A stretch of DNA of 64,000 nucleotides from Bathymodiolus brooksi. Its lineage: Eukaryota; Mollusca; Bivalvia; Mytilida; Modiolidae. The stretch is taken from the NCBI GenBank assembly GCA_963680875.1, contig OY804579.1:56743718-56807717 (forward strand). The letters run 5' to 3'. Made by a program: the position numbers and the translations under genes. Positions 38,601 through 53,600 of this stretch are shown in pieces. Positions within the stretch are counted from its first letter, which is position 1. Each line of letters starts with the position of its first letter. The notes beneath the pieces were generated by a model, which had not been told where the DNA came from, searched no databases, and saw only the letters and a program-made list of their open reading frames with translations.

Positions 38601-41600
38601 ATACGAGCAACACGACCCACAGAGCCTGTGCACGACCGCCGGATGAAAAGAATACTTTTTTAAATGATAGATGTTTGACTCTTCACAGTCACTTGAAGTT
38701 TCAAATATAAAAATAAAAATAAGAAAAAAATGTTTTTTTTATTTTTATTTTTATTTTTGGAACTTCAAGAGACTGTGGACTCATAATCATAACTAGTAAA
38801 ATACATGTACATGTCTATGCGTAGATGCGATGCTCGCCTGTAGGCTGTGCCTAACCCATATTATGTTCATGGTTCATGATTAGGTCAAGCATGTGGATGA
38901 AATATTTATGAATTAACCATAATTCACTATAGGGTTTTTAATTATTAAACCTACTTTTATATCTTTGTCCAACTAGTTTACTGAATATATAAGTTCCATT
39001 GTAAATATCGTTGCCTTCTTTGATCGTGACGTCAGCTGCACGTGAATATAACCAAACAGCATCGTATAGAAATGCCGCCTCTGATTTTATCTGTAGAGAA
39101 ATGTAAAACGTGAACGATAACAACAGAAATTGTCTCATTATTGTACTAAATATATCCAATCATTATAATTAATTTGAGAATGTCAATTCCCCGATGTATC
39201 CTAAAATATTGAAAGGTATCAATAATGTTAATTAATGGATCACACGATAGATAGCAATAATAAAAATATTGGCAATGTAAAAAAAATTATGATAATTTTC
39301 TTAACGTTTTACCTTATTGTTTTAATAAATTTACATGTAGAGTAAGGGAGATGTGTAACGAACCAAAATATCAGGTATATGTTGACTAAATAATATGTGC
39401 AATGAATTATATGAAGAGGGTGATGCGCTTTGAATCTAAAGACCATATACATATTGAAAAGGTGGTATTATATTGATATGATTTTAATAATTAAATTCAA
39501 ATTCCACCTTATAGTGAGATTTATTCGAGTGATTTATGACAATTTATAGACTCTTTGATCATACTATTTTTTGTAAATCTTATGGTTACTTACACGCCAT
39601 GTTGCGTGTAGGTGTAATCGACGACGACTATCTATTATCAGTTGATCTAAGTGGTTCAGAGGCTATGTTTTAACTTCCGGTAGATATTGAAAACTCTTGG
39701 ACAGAATTTGTCCAATAGATTAACAGTAAATACTAACCCTTCTGAACCATCTGAACTCATATGTTGTCTTATGAGTAGTCTTTTGTATCAATTTTTCTAT
39801 ATCTTTTCTACCTTACTCTTTAATGTTCTTACTCCCAAAGACCTTACATTATTTGAGATTCAAATATTTTTGCAATGAGCGTACCTGATGAAGGTTATTT
39901 CCAGAAACGCGTCGTAAGCACTAATTTTGATATCTACGTTTGTATTAAGAAACTTGCTTTGAATCATTATTGTTGTTGATTGGAATACCGGAAATGGTAG
40001 TCTTGAACATCGACTTCTAAGATCACAACATTAACAATAAACATTACTTCAACTACACAAACAGCCATTTTGAATTGATATAATAATGAATAAGGCATGT
40101 ATTTTTATCAAATAATCGTCAGGTAAAACAGTTTAACCATTGTTATTGTTATTATATGATATATAATCAGAATGGTAAAACATTAAATATCATAACGTTA
40201 AAAGGGATCCTTAATTTTCTTTGATTGCGCCTTTTATTTTATTCTTGTTCTTGCTCGTTTCATTCTCGTTTAATACTCTTTAGATTTACAATTATTTGAC
40301 TTCGTTGACAATCTATTAGACGCTATTTCTTAAAATCGCCATACGGTCTATGCAAATTACTTGTGCGATGTTCTGACATTGTCTGACAAAGACTAAATTG
40401 TAATTCATGGAACGTATATATCAAATTTAGTGAGCACGAGGCGTTTCCGGAATAACCTTCATCAAGTACGCTCAAAGTCGAAAGATTGTAACCGATGTTT
40501 AATAATGGTCATGTTTCTATGACGCTTTTATTAATTATTAAAACAAAACAAAAATAACTTACAAGTTTCGGTACCCCAAATTCCTTCAGGGGATTTGTAA
40601 AATTAAATGGCGGTAATTCGAGGTAATGGTTAACAATATCTGTGAAGTTTTGATAATCTGGGTACACAGGTGGAGACGGAACCACTCCAATAAAATGTTG
40701 AAAAGCTTTCACACTTGAATCTGATACATTTTTATCAAAGATTCCTGAAACAAAAAACAAAATATTTAATTAAATGAGAGAATGATTGTTGCTTAACGCC
40801 AAGTAAGCAATTTTAAAACTCTATCATAGCGAGAACACATTACATTACGATGAGATAATGATGATGTCAACTTTGCATTAGACCAAAATGGTTAGCTGAT
40901 TTTTTGTTTTACTTGCTCTCTGAAATCAAAACATCCCTCGGGATAGACATGTCTCGAGGCGAGCACGCTAACTATTACGCTACGGTTAAGGCATATTTGA
41001 AAACATATCTTATTATGGTAAACATTGTAAAACAATTTTAATCTTTTTTTTATAGAAATTACAAACATTAAAACATACTATAAAACTAAGGTGTGGTTCC
41101 TCACATGTGGTATTATAATTTTTATTCGGTTCTTCAATGTTATTCCCCATCTGTTAGTGATCGACCACACATGACAATGTTAATTTATAAAGTCGTAGAT
41201 AACAATTCGCGTTAAAAGAAAGGGATGTGTCAAACATTGATGCAAGTTTGAAGTTTTGCGTTAGCATACATATGTATAACAGTTCACTTTCCTGACTTGG
41301 TACTAATGCTTGAATACAAAATGGCGGGTTAAACCAGTTTCGTGGGACCCAAACCTCCCCTATTAGTTAAATGATGTGGTCAATCTTTCATTTACCAAGC
41401 AATCATAAGCAGATATATTCTTACCTTCTAGATACTCATGCGGTGTCAGGGGATCATACTGTTCTAAATCTACACCAACAACAAAATATTCTCCTGTTTC
41501 TAGAAGTCCTTTGTCCTCCAAATGATCCATCAGTCCAATAAACTCATAAGATTTTCCTAGCATCACATATACTGTAAATGACAAAAGAAATAGCCAAAAT

Positions 41601-44600
41601 ATTAAAAATATCTATATTATTATGCTGATTCTTTTGTAGATTTGTGTTGCTGAATCTTTAGTTATTCTGTGTAGTGTTTTGTGCACCAGTGTTTGTCTGT
41701 TTGTCTGTTTGTCCACTTCCTCCGATTTACGACTTCTGATTACCGCGTGGGTATCTTCAAACTTTTCTTATTTGCATATTCTATAATATCAGTATTCTTC
41801 AATCCTCTGTCGCCTTATTCGTGATAAAATAATAATTATACATGGCCAAAGTATTATGTTTGGGTATACGAGTGTTCACAACATTCTTTCCACATTATAA
41901 TCTCATCGTGTTCAATCAAAATAAGATATTACTTTTTTTCGGGTGTATAGGGAACAGGTTAATATTAACTGATAAAAAGGTTAGGATTATGGTCTTTAAC
42001 GCCACTTTCAACAATATTTCAGTCATATCGTGGTGGTCAGTTTTATTGTTAGAGGAAACCCGAGTACCCGGAGAAAACCACCGACCTGCCGCAAGTCACT
42101 TACAAACTCTATCACAAAATGTTGTATCGAGTACACCTCGCCTGAGCGGGATTCGGAGTAATATTGAAATTAACCTCACAGACAAACAAAAAGAAATGAC
42201 ACTCTTGTTCCATTTTCTCATTTCCTAAGACAAAAATATGGGTTATCAAATATAGTACCTTCTCGACAGGCTGACAATATCACAGTTAATCAAGAAACAA
42301 AACAGTAATTCTCAATTATTTTCCGCATCATCTCCCATTACAGTTAATCGTAAAGTGGGCAAAATTTCTAGGTTTAATCAAAATTATGTGCTTAGTAGAG
42401 AATAGTTGGTATTCGATTCCCTTGAGATTGTCGAATTGCGTGATAAAAATATGGAATAAAACAAAGGCGATTAACCCGGTGAAGATTTTCACATAAGCTG
42501 ACAGTTAGAGAACTGTAAAAAGTAAATAATCGAATCCTACAGGACAGAGAACATACACAAAGTACACACACATTTTTATCTCATATTTCCCTTCAATGTA
42601 AAAAGATGACAAAGTAATTATTTCTCCAATACTTGTTTTTTTGTTCCAACGCACTAGTAGGATCAACACAATAAGACTTGAAATGTCACTACTCTTCAAT
42701 CGTATTAAACAGTCATAACCCATACAATATTTATAGATCAATTTGACTGAATAATTGATGACATAATAACGTTGGGCATCGTGTTCCTGACAGACATTAT
42801 CATGCCATTCTTATAATGTAGAATAGTTTCTACCAGTCATAGTTCTGTTGAAAAATACACACAATATAACACTCCATTCATTTATGACAACTAACAGAAT
42901 ACAGTCAAACCTGTATTAAAAAGTCACCTCTGCGACACAGAATAAGTGGCCTCATAAGACAGGTGACCTGTTAAAAGAGGTTCAATTCATATGACATTTT
43001 CCATGACAGGACAAGAAAAAGGTGACTTTTTAATACTGGTGACTGCTTATTAGAGGTGACCACATGGGCAGGTTTGACTGTACTATCCCTAAAACAAATC
43101 TATGTGTTGTATATGCAGATTTCGAAATTTTCAAATGGTCACTGTAGGGATGGTTAGATTGTTGCTCATTAGTCCAACATTGTGTCATCACCAACTTGAC
43201 TATGGGGCGTCGTAGACGTGATCGTATGGTAGTTCGATTTCCAACTACATGTACATTCAGTGCCTATTACCACTAAAGTTGATAAAGTTTGTCAGTAACT
43301 TGCGACATGTCGGTGGTATTCTCCGGGTACTCAGTTTTCCTCCACCAATAAAACTGACCACCACGATATAACTGAAATATTGTTGAAAGTGGAGTTAAGC
43401 ACCATAAACTAACCAATCAACTTGACTACAAACTATTGGAATATTTCTAATGGATTTTAAAACCATATTGATAAAATGCGTGTGTTTATTTATTTAGCAA
43501 CATATTTTCATTAAAACTTGGAATGGTCTTAGAAAAGGAAATGGTTAACGCGAACACTCTCATGATTGAGACGAAAATATTATCGTGTTTTATTCATAGT
43601 AATTGTCAATCACAAGCGAAAAGTTATCCGCCCATTACTAGAAAATCTAATCAGTTATTTGTATTTATTTCGTATTCTTGTGTCCAACGTGATTTCCATA
43701 TCATATGATCAGTGCCGGATTTAAGTCAAATGAGACCCTGTGCTAGTTAAGTTATGAGGCCCCTTACTTGGGCCCTGAAGGAGGTAGATCCGGTAGGCCT
43801 ACACAGGCAGTCAACTCTATCATTATGTCTGGAATCGCTTCGAAACAAAACACCATCAAATTTAAAATTACATCACATAAGCAAAAATCCATCGTTTTTG
43901 GCAGGAAGATGGTCACCTGGCCAATAGGGCCCTGTGCTCAAGCACACCTAAGCACAATGGTAAATCCGGCACTGCATATGATGTTCGTGTCGCTAAAAAA
44001 ACAGTAACACGACGGGTTTAACTAGTGGAACATGAACTGCTTACTCCAATTTAATAATCCCAATCGTAATATCTATAAACAAATCCAATCATGATATCAT
44101 AATCATTCCAATCATAAACATTTATTAATAATTCCAATTGGGAAAATAAGCTGTATTGATAAGCAGAGTCCTTGTATGTTCCTAACAATGTGTTTTCTTG
44201 TGTGTTGGTGGTATAGTATTATTGGTTACTATTAATATCATATTGACTATTAGTTTTATGTAGTTCTGTATCAATAATGTACTTCACACTGATGTCACTA
44301 GTGTTGTTAATGTCTCTTTATCAATTAAATAAAATCTGTTGAAGAGGGACGATATTGAATAATATTTCATCAAAACATATATTTTAATTAAAGTATTTTT
44401 GTTACTTCATCTTGAAATGCAGTGAATTACTGGGGATTAGGAAAATAAATAATTACATGTTATTCTTGACAACATAAAGAGCTTAGTCCAATTTGTTGTA
44501 ATAAAACTCAACACATCCCGTTTTGCATTCATTTCTCCCTCTCACTGAATTATATCAAAGAATCCGGAAATTAAAGCAAATATTGACGACAAAACTGTCG

Positions 44601-47600
44601 GTCGAGTGTGATGTATTTGTTAATATCCCATTGGAAAAAATATATATATTTTACATTAGCTACATGTAGCTACTAAAATGAACTTATTCACTGAAGATTA
44701 TTCTAATGAAGAAAAAAAATTCGTGCAATTGATTCTCCCTTTCTCAAATTTTCTTTTGATATAAATAAAGATGAAATATATCATTTCTATATCTTTAAAA
44801 CTGCACAGGAACTCCAAAGCGCACGTGTAAGCGGTACTACTATGATAGTAGATATCAGAGTCAAAAGGGAAATGGAGGTTTGTTAAATTGATTTTCCATT
44901 CTGGAATATATTGAATATAGCCGTATTCCCTGCTTTATTGCTATGCATTGCTGATACGGAAAAGTATGTTTCCAAACGGATTTGGTGAAACACAATGAGA
45001 TTGGATTTTTTTGTTAAAGGTCATATTCCGTCATCTTTGTGCATGCGCACCAGAAAGCACGTCACGGTGTAATGGCAGATAATTCAGAGTACAGGCGCCG
45101 GTTCGGTACAACGTCGGAATATATGATTCAAATATACATGACATAAATAAAAACGAGTACGGGTTACTTTTACAATATATTCGTAGCATGCTGAAAGAAT
45201 GCACCACATTAGACTAACTCTGTAATAGCAATTGCTAATAAATAACAAGAAGATAATAGATATACATGCTACTTTCTGCCAATGTCTATAAATATATGTT
45301 GGCAATTACCAACAACTGATCACAAAATGAAAGTAGAATAACAGACATGCTAAATATAACATGTTTACAAACCTAGAGTACAACCTGACATATAATGAGT
45401 GCACTTGTGTAATTTTGTTTTTTCTTACCAAGCCTTTCTGAATTTTCATTGTAACTTTGATCACATCTCGCGAGGACAGAACACAAAATAACAAATACAC
45501 TAGAAAACAAAGCTATCAAAAATGATATTGTGTTGTTTGTGCTCACTGTGGAATCTTGATATCTATGTACTATATTACCACCTTCTTGAAGTGTCGGCAC
45601 AAAGCCATGAAAGTCAGCAGAAATGTATATAAGAGTAATAACAAAATTACCGAACTCCGAACAATCATACAAAGGGAAAGTCAAAACTCATAAGTATATA
45701 AACAGACAAAATCAGTCAACAACCGGAAAACTGTGAAAACCGTAATGTGTGATAGAGGTATCGATTAGATAGAGGTCTTTATCTACGATGATTTTTCAGA
45801 TGGAGTTCGGAACTGTTCCGATAGAGGTTTATTTCATATGCAGTGGAATGGTTATTACCATGATTTGCATGCATCGGTTGACCATTACCAGGCTTCCATG
45901 TATTGTGGTTTTGCAGAAATGGTGCCGATGTTGTAAATATATAAATTATAACCTTTCATTATATCAGATTGATACACTATGGCAAAAAAAAAACATTTTA
46001 CAATAGAAAAAAAGAACGGAAAGTAAGTAGACTTTCTATTATGACTTTACTAGAAAACGAGTATGCTATTGATTTGTCCTAATCTTTTTATTGTTCTCCC
46101 ACAATTAGATAGTCAGTTTCAATGATCATTAAACGTCTCCCTTCAATTTTATTACCCATAACTTCATACCAACTAAGCAAATTATATCTCTAAATGACTT
46201 GTTATACCGCATACAAAATAACCTTATCTATTTATATATATTACAGACCAGAGAAATACATCCTTTTGTCAGCAATAAAATAGTTCTGTTAATGAAGTAT
46301 TTATGAATAAAGTATTGCACAACTGACTTTCATTTTGCGCATATGCAAATACTGACAGATGCTTAAATAAATTGAAGACAGCTTGACATGTAATTGGAGA
46401 TATTAAACGATTTGGAGATTACAAGAATAGCAAAACAAAATTAACGTTGAGCATTTAGTTGCACTAGAAATAGAAATACATTTTTTTTTTAAATATATCA
46501 ATGCCATTGCAAACAATGAGCAATGATGGTCAATAATCTGACTGCATTAGAAATGTGAATATTTGAACACATCAAAAATACAAGGAGGTTAATTGAAACA
46601 AAAGAGAGGAGGAGTACATTTGAAAAAGGGGGCCGTGATGGTCTTGATCGTATTGTAGTTGGGTTTCTAACTACCTATGCAATCAGTGCCTATCACCACT
46701 AACGTTGCGAGTTCGAATCCCGCTCAGAAGAGGTGTACTCGATACAACATTATGTGATAAAGATTGTCAGTTACTTGCGGCAGGTCGGTGGTTTTCTCTG
46801 GGTACTTCCGGTTTCCTCCATCAATAAAACTAACCGCCACGATATAGCTGACATATTGTTGAAAGTGGCGTTAAACATTATAACCTTAACCCCTAACCCA
46901 CATACAAAACTGTATACATAAATATATTAACGCCATTATAAGCAATAAGCAATGTTGGTCAATTATATAAATACATTAGAAATTTGAAATTACCCAAAAT
47001 ACAAGAAACAGAGGAAGAGGAGTATATTAGAAAATGAATATTGATAACCCACCTGATGTTTATGAATTAAGAGGCCTGTTACTAGGTAAGAAGGTAGAGT
47101 CTGTTGTAGGTACACCATAATAAAAAAACGTAGATATCGAATTTAATGCGTACGACGATTTTCTGGAATAACCTTCTTTAGGTAGCTCAAAATACAAAGA
47201 TTGGAAAGCCAAATAATTTAAAGTTTTAACTCTATTTATGATGTTGATACATTCGCTCGTATTCAAACTTATGCATATATATTGACAGGAACGTTACAAG
47301 ATTCATGATATACGTGATTATATCGAATTCCCTACAGCAAAATTTCCGTTCTCGAGTATCCATCTTCCTGGTCCACCTAGTTATTTATATCCCAAATCAA
47401 TGCGCTATTCTAGAAGGTTTTTGTTTGACTACATGCTGGGATGAAATTAGTTGTTACTAATACAGTAATACTAAATTTTAATAATAAAAATAATGTATGC
47501 TATGCAAAGCCGGATTTCTAACTTTTATGTGGGAACTCCATAAAAGACGTTAAATACAGATAACTGTTATAGGCATCTCCGATGTTTATGAAAACCCAAT

Positions 47601-50600
47601 TCATATTTTGAATTTAAACTGTGTAATGATACTAAATACTAAACGCGTTGCTAAACAATAATTATAATTATCAATCTTATTGACTCTTTGTGTGTATGCG
47701 GAAATGCGTTCAAGGAAAATTCAGTTATTGCACGAAAATGCTAGGCTGATATTGTCCAGGAGGGTCCTAGATTTCTAAGCGCACCTGCTACATTTTAATT
47801 TGCATTCATTATAGAAACACTGTATGTCATTTAAATTACATATATACACAGAAAATCTTGAAAAGAAGTTCACTTTCAACACAGATTGTCAACAATAAAA
47901 GCGTAGATATCTAAAATAGTGCACACTACTCGTTTCTGGAGTAATCTTCATCGGGTATGTTCAAAATCGAAGGATTGGAAGGAAAAATAATTTAAAAGTC
48001 TTTGGAAGCAAGAAATTCAAAGGGCCTAAACAGTATAGCTAAGCTTGATGGGCTTGTAATACAAATGGCACATAATCTTACATAATAAAAAGAGCATATT
48101 TGATTGGCTAACGTACATTAATGTTAACAATCGATGATGATGTAAACAGCAAATACTTCCTTCTGGTACTAAGAGACGGGCAATGGCAAAATATGCAATA
48201 CTATATCTACATAAGGATGCCATTGACTCGTTTCTCGTCAAACACGGAACACGAAGGAGAAATTATTGTAGAATTAAATCTGTCAAAATGGTTCGATAGA
48301 ACGCGGTGAGTAATTACCATTTCTCACCCATTTTGAAAAGGTTACACAGTATTGTGTTTTCGGCCATTTCATATGATATTCATGACCCTTTTACCACGGA
48401 CAGTTTCATTTGGCTAAAACATATTTTCTCGTAAATAAATAAACCATATTGATAGATAATAAACTCAAACTAAAATTTATGATATTAAAAATGACCTTTG
48501 AACTTGCCATATATTGAAATAGTTGTTATTGTCATATTGGATATATAAAAATATGAGATCAATATAAAGTACTTATTGAGTAACACCAAAAGGTCATGGA
48601 ATTATTATCATCTATATCATGGCAAGAGTATATAAAATTGATATTTTTTCTCGGAAAAAGTTTTAAGTTGATCGACTAAGAAGAGTTTGAAGATACCAAA
48701 AGGGTAATCAGAATCTGTAAATCGTAGAAAGACAGACAAAGCAATGGTCAAAAGATACCAAAGGGGTAATCAGAATCCGTAAATCGTAGAAAGACAGACA
48801 ACACAATGACCAAAAGATACCAAAAGGGTAATCAGAATCCGTAAATCACAGAAAGACAGACAATACAATGGTCAAAAGATACCAAATGGGTAATCAGAAT
48901 CCGTAAATCGCAGAAAGACAGACAACACAATGGTCAAAAGATACCAAATGGGTAATCAGAATCCGTAAATCGCAGAAAGACAGACAACACAATGGCCAAA
49001 AGATACCAAAGGGGTAATCAGAATCTGTATATCGCAGAAAGACAGACAACACCATGGTCAAAAGGACAAACAACGATCTACAAAACACGACACAGAATAC
49101 TTACAAGTGAACAACATGAACCCCTCTAAAAACCGGAGGTGTATTAAATGATAAACTACTGGAAAAACTAACCAAATGAGAAGATAACGATATGTTTGGC
49201 TGTGGTGTATCAGAGAATAGAAAACATAAGTAAATAATAGGGGGTAGGTGTAAGAAGAACAGCTTAAAGATATCATCAAAGGTGTAATCAGATGCTATAA
49301 ATGAAAGAAGAACATACATTACAATGGTCAAAAGAAACAGGACAAACAAACAATTATCTACAAAACACTACACAGAAAACTAATGATTGAGCAACACGAA
49401 CTCCCTTAAGACCGGTGGGTGAACTCGTTTGCTACTTGCTGCTTTAATACTAAAAGGCTACAGTTTTAGCTTACAGGAAAGCATACCCACAATCAGACTA
49501 GACTACAATGTGGCGGATAAGTTAATGATGGAAACACTACAATAAAGACACAATCCATTACTCTCTCATCAATAGTTATATATGAAGCCGCCATAGTACT
49601 TGTCAAGCGGAACTGATTTCCCAAAACAACAATCATTCATTAAGTAAAACATTGCCTATTATTTGCTCTGCTTTAAATAGCAGCAGACTAATTATAAGCG
49701 TTTGATATTCTCAAGATCAGAATTGTTTTGGAAAGCTAACTAACGCGTCGTTCGCACTAAGTGTGATATCTACATTTTTAGTCCATTAAGGTTAGAAAAG
49801 AATATATCAGATACACTGTAGTCACAACAATAGGACAACGATATTATAAGCTGTCCACAAGTCATTCTTGAATTCCTGAGTATTTGGTGCTTATATTACA
49901 GTTAATAGAAGGAGGAAAGCAGAGCAACACGATAAAACTACAATGTACTAAAAAAGAAAACGATGAATCTCTATTCAGTGTCACAATGTGTGCTAAGCCA
50001 CCTTTCACGAAGCCTTTTCTTTGAACTTCTGAATTTTCGGAATTCTTCATTCTTCTAAATCATAATAGTAAATATATTGTATACATGACCATACTCAATT
50101 ACAACAGAGTACTGTTATGTAATTTTAGGAAGAAACTGTTTGGATTTAGCACACCTGACAAGAAATCTAACAGATACTTGCATAACATACCTGCATTTGG
50201 TTTTTTTTTTAAATAATTTTCGATAATGTTCTTGTCTAGGCGCTCGCGATTTCATATTATATTTGGAGCATGCCATTTGTATTCGTAGTTTTCTGCTTAA
50301 TATAGCGAATCCACTTTCTTTTAAAATAACAACTTCTGAGTCAACACTACAGGAAATATATTAGGATAGAAGTTTTAGAGGTTTGAATGATGCCATCAAT
50401 ATCTACTGACAGAATGACCCAATTCTACTTCCATCGTTTCCAAGAGATTTTATTTAGAAATTTAGAGCCGTACTTTGTTCAAATAGTTAAATTTTTGGAC
50501 TGTTATGTGGGACATTATGGTGAAGATGTTTTATTATACTCAATAATATGCTTGGTAGCTAATGATACAGCCAGGTTGATGAGTTTTATGTCATGGATTC

Positions 50601-53600
50601 AGAAACGTTATTTCATCTATTTCAATCAGACACATATTGTTCGTGAGTACCAAACTAGACAGATGTAAACGGATTACATGAATTAGAATCATTGCTTGTA
50701 CGAAAATGGATCGAATAAAAAAAATTGTTGCAACTTGCAATCTGCTTTATTAGACCGTGTTAATTCATTATTATCTGGAGAAAGGATCGTGTAAATTGTT
50801 ATTAATCGCATTCATTTGTTATTGTAGTAATGATATATGTTTAAAGTAATGAAATTAGATTGACCCAATCTACTTTTTGCTGTTTTCCAATGCTACAAAG
50901 GCACCACCAATCATAGTATGACATACGGAATACCTGTTCGTTGCATTATATTTGGATATTGTTTTATATTCATTATCGCTTCTTTACAAGGCAAAATAAC
51001 ACGTAATTTATATATGATATATTTCCCTATGAACAATCGTCTATTCATTAAGCCATGGTTCAATTTGTCAATCCAACGTTTTGTCGATGTTCAGCGAATA
51101 GTTCCTGGAAACTTAATAAGTATCTTGAATGAACTAAATGGCTACCTGATATTTAACTGCATGTTGTATCATGTGCATATATAATGCTATCAATAATGAC
51201 AAGAAAGTTCCTAGACTGATGGAAGCTAAATATCACAAGTATTGCCTAATCACCAAATTATCATCTGTTGTTGAATAACCATAATGCACCGCCTAACTAT
51301 AATCTGTTCTACGATTGAAGATACCAAAGGGGCAATCAGAATCCGTATATCGAAGAACAGACAACACAATGGCCAAAAGAAAAGGTACAAAAGGACAAAC
51401 AACGATCTACAAGACATACACATAAAACTAAAGATCGAGTAACACGAACCCACTAACTTTGAAACAACAGGTTAGAGTCTAAGATGAAATTTCGTATCTT
51501 TTAACCTAGAAGCGGTAAGATTTCTCTAACTATTTCAGCCAAATTGTTTTCTCTCTCTAAAACCAAATAGTTCTTATAGATACAACAGATCAATTATTAA
51601 AACAGAAAGCTAGACATATACATGTATCCTTCATATGGCTATACATTATTTGTTTTCTCATTTAATGATCATTTATGTGATTTGTGTTTAATATCGTAGT
51701 TTCTGAAATTTTCTATTACTACCACGTACAGTCCCAGCATGATCACCATAGTTAAGGTAATAATAGTACCAACCAAAGTTCATTCATGTTCAGTCTCGCA
51801 GTTTGCAGTTCCTGAAACATTCATTTTATCCACTTTCGTACGCACTAATTTAGATATCTACGTTTGTATCGATGGATGTCCGATCAACACAAAATGTAAG
51901 CTTTGTACATAATCATTCAGGTGATCATTAAGTATTTTTTTTGGCTTACGAAAAGACGTTTCAAGCGTTCTCCATGTAGTGTCCTACATCTTTTTTTTCT
52001 ATCTTTTTTTAAATTTCCAAACTATTACTTAATCTAACGTCTAATCATTTTCAATTTAGAGTAGATAGAATTACTTAGATGGGAATTGTATATGTCGACT
52101 TTCTTGATCAGGGAGATTTATGACTATTTAAAGTGACATTAAAATGCAATATTTACTATAAGTTACAGATATATTCCATTAACATTCTTCTCTCTTGTTA
52201 TTTATTTCTCAGAAGTTCAGGTCATGCAACATTTGAAGAAGTAATACCGTGCTGCTAATATATGTTGTACAACTGTATTTTGTTTTGTTTTATTGTGTTT
52301 TCACTATTTAATTCATTATCGTTGAATGTTCTGCATTGTGGTGTTTAATTGTTTAAATTCAGTTTATCACTACATAAATATGTTTTTGAGATAAAAATGT
52401 AAAAAATACCAATAATTAATCAGTTATAGAGATAATTTAAAAAATTTTTTTTAACAAAATAAATAATTACAAACCTTCAAAATCACTTTTTTATGAGATT
52501 TCTCATTGAAGTATTGCGCTTTTGTCTGTTAATGCTTTTGATTGTACATGTCAAAGATAAATGGAAATATAAAATGTATTAGCTGTAGATAAATCTAGTG
52601 GTATTTAATGAACAAAAAAATTAGTTTAAGATCCTTACTGAGTTAAATAATCAGTCACCACAGAAACTTTAGAAACTTTAATTAGGACCACACATAATGG
52701 TAATAAAAGTAACAGCATACTTACAAAGTCAGACAAAACAAAGATAAAGCTAAACGTCAAAACGTAGGTAAGTCATAATATCTACGTAAAATATAATGGT
52801 TCTCTAACGAAACCATATGAATACGTAATCAACTGTACTGTGAATATTTAAAAAAAAATCTTTATTGTGTGATAAAGTGCATCATAAATATAAGAAAACC
52901 CTTATAATATACATAGGTAATCATGGACGATGATATTGGACGTCACATCTTCAAAGTACAAAATTTGCAAACAAAGATCAGCAATATTCATCACCATAAA
53001 ATATTCAACTCACAATACGTTCTGTGATATCCTATGCATAAAAAAAACCAATTCCTTCAGATACTTACAAATACATGAAAGAATTACCAATTCTAAATGT
53101 TCATGATAATCTAAAGACCAAGCTGCATCGTCTGTCAAATGGCATATTATCACGGTTGATCTTAATAAAAAATATGTTAGTCAAATGTCTAAATAGTACG
53201 AGAGGATTTCAGATTGGGTTGGTTTGGTTTATGGTACTTAACACCACTTTCAATAATATGTCAGTTATATTGTGGCGGTCAGTTTCATTGGTGAAGGAAA
53301 CCGGAGTACCCGGTGAAAACCGACCTCGTTGGTGTATGTGACGTGTGCTTCACTGAAATGTTATGAAGTACATTCAATTAGAATATCGATAATGTTATCA
53401 GTACTTATACTAAAACACAAACAAACAAGAAGTCTATGTCCTTGGCTATATAGTCGAGATCTAGAAAATATATACAGCGAAAACAAAATATTATCACTCA
53501 TCAAATTTATCTTTTATTGTATAACTCTTGTATGCTATGAATGCCATTTGAATAAATTGTGGGAGTGTTGTCATTTATATGGACACATAGTGACATGGCT

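Larger units (their letters stand above)
50370..52180 (+). repeat. Diverged segmental duplication, copy 1
   Basis: Direct diverged homology to 55060-56790. Matching anchors: GTTTGAATGATGCCATCAAT / GTTTGAATGCCATCAAT; CCAATTCTACTTCC / CTAATTCTACTTCC; CAGGTTGATGAGTT / CAGGTTAATGAGTT; TTGATCAGGGAGATTTATGA / TTGATCAGAGAGATTCATGA. R1 and R2 insertions are specific to this copy. No gene in it is recognised. Confidence 0.6.

Noticed and set aside
45425..45600. Hydrophobic minus-strand open stretch ending at a good GTAAGA donor
   Set aside because: No convincing acceptor or recognisable domain, and it would break the exon 1-2 junction; kept only as a weak candidate.
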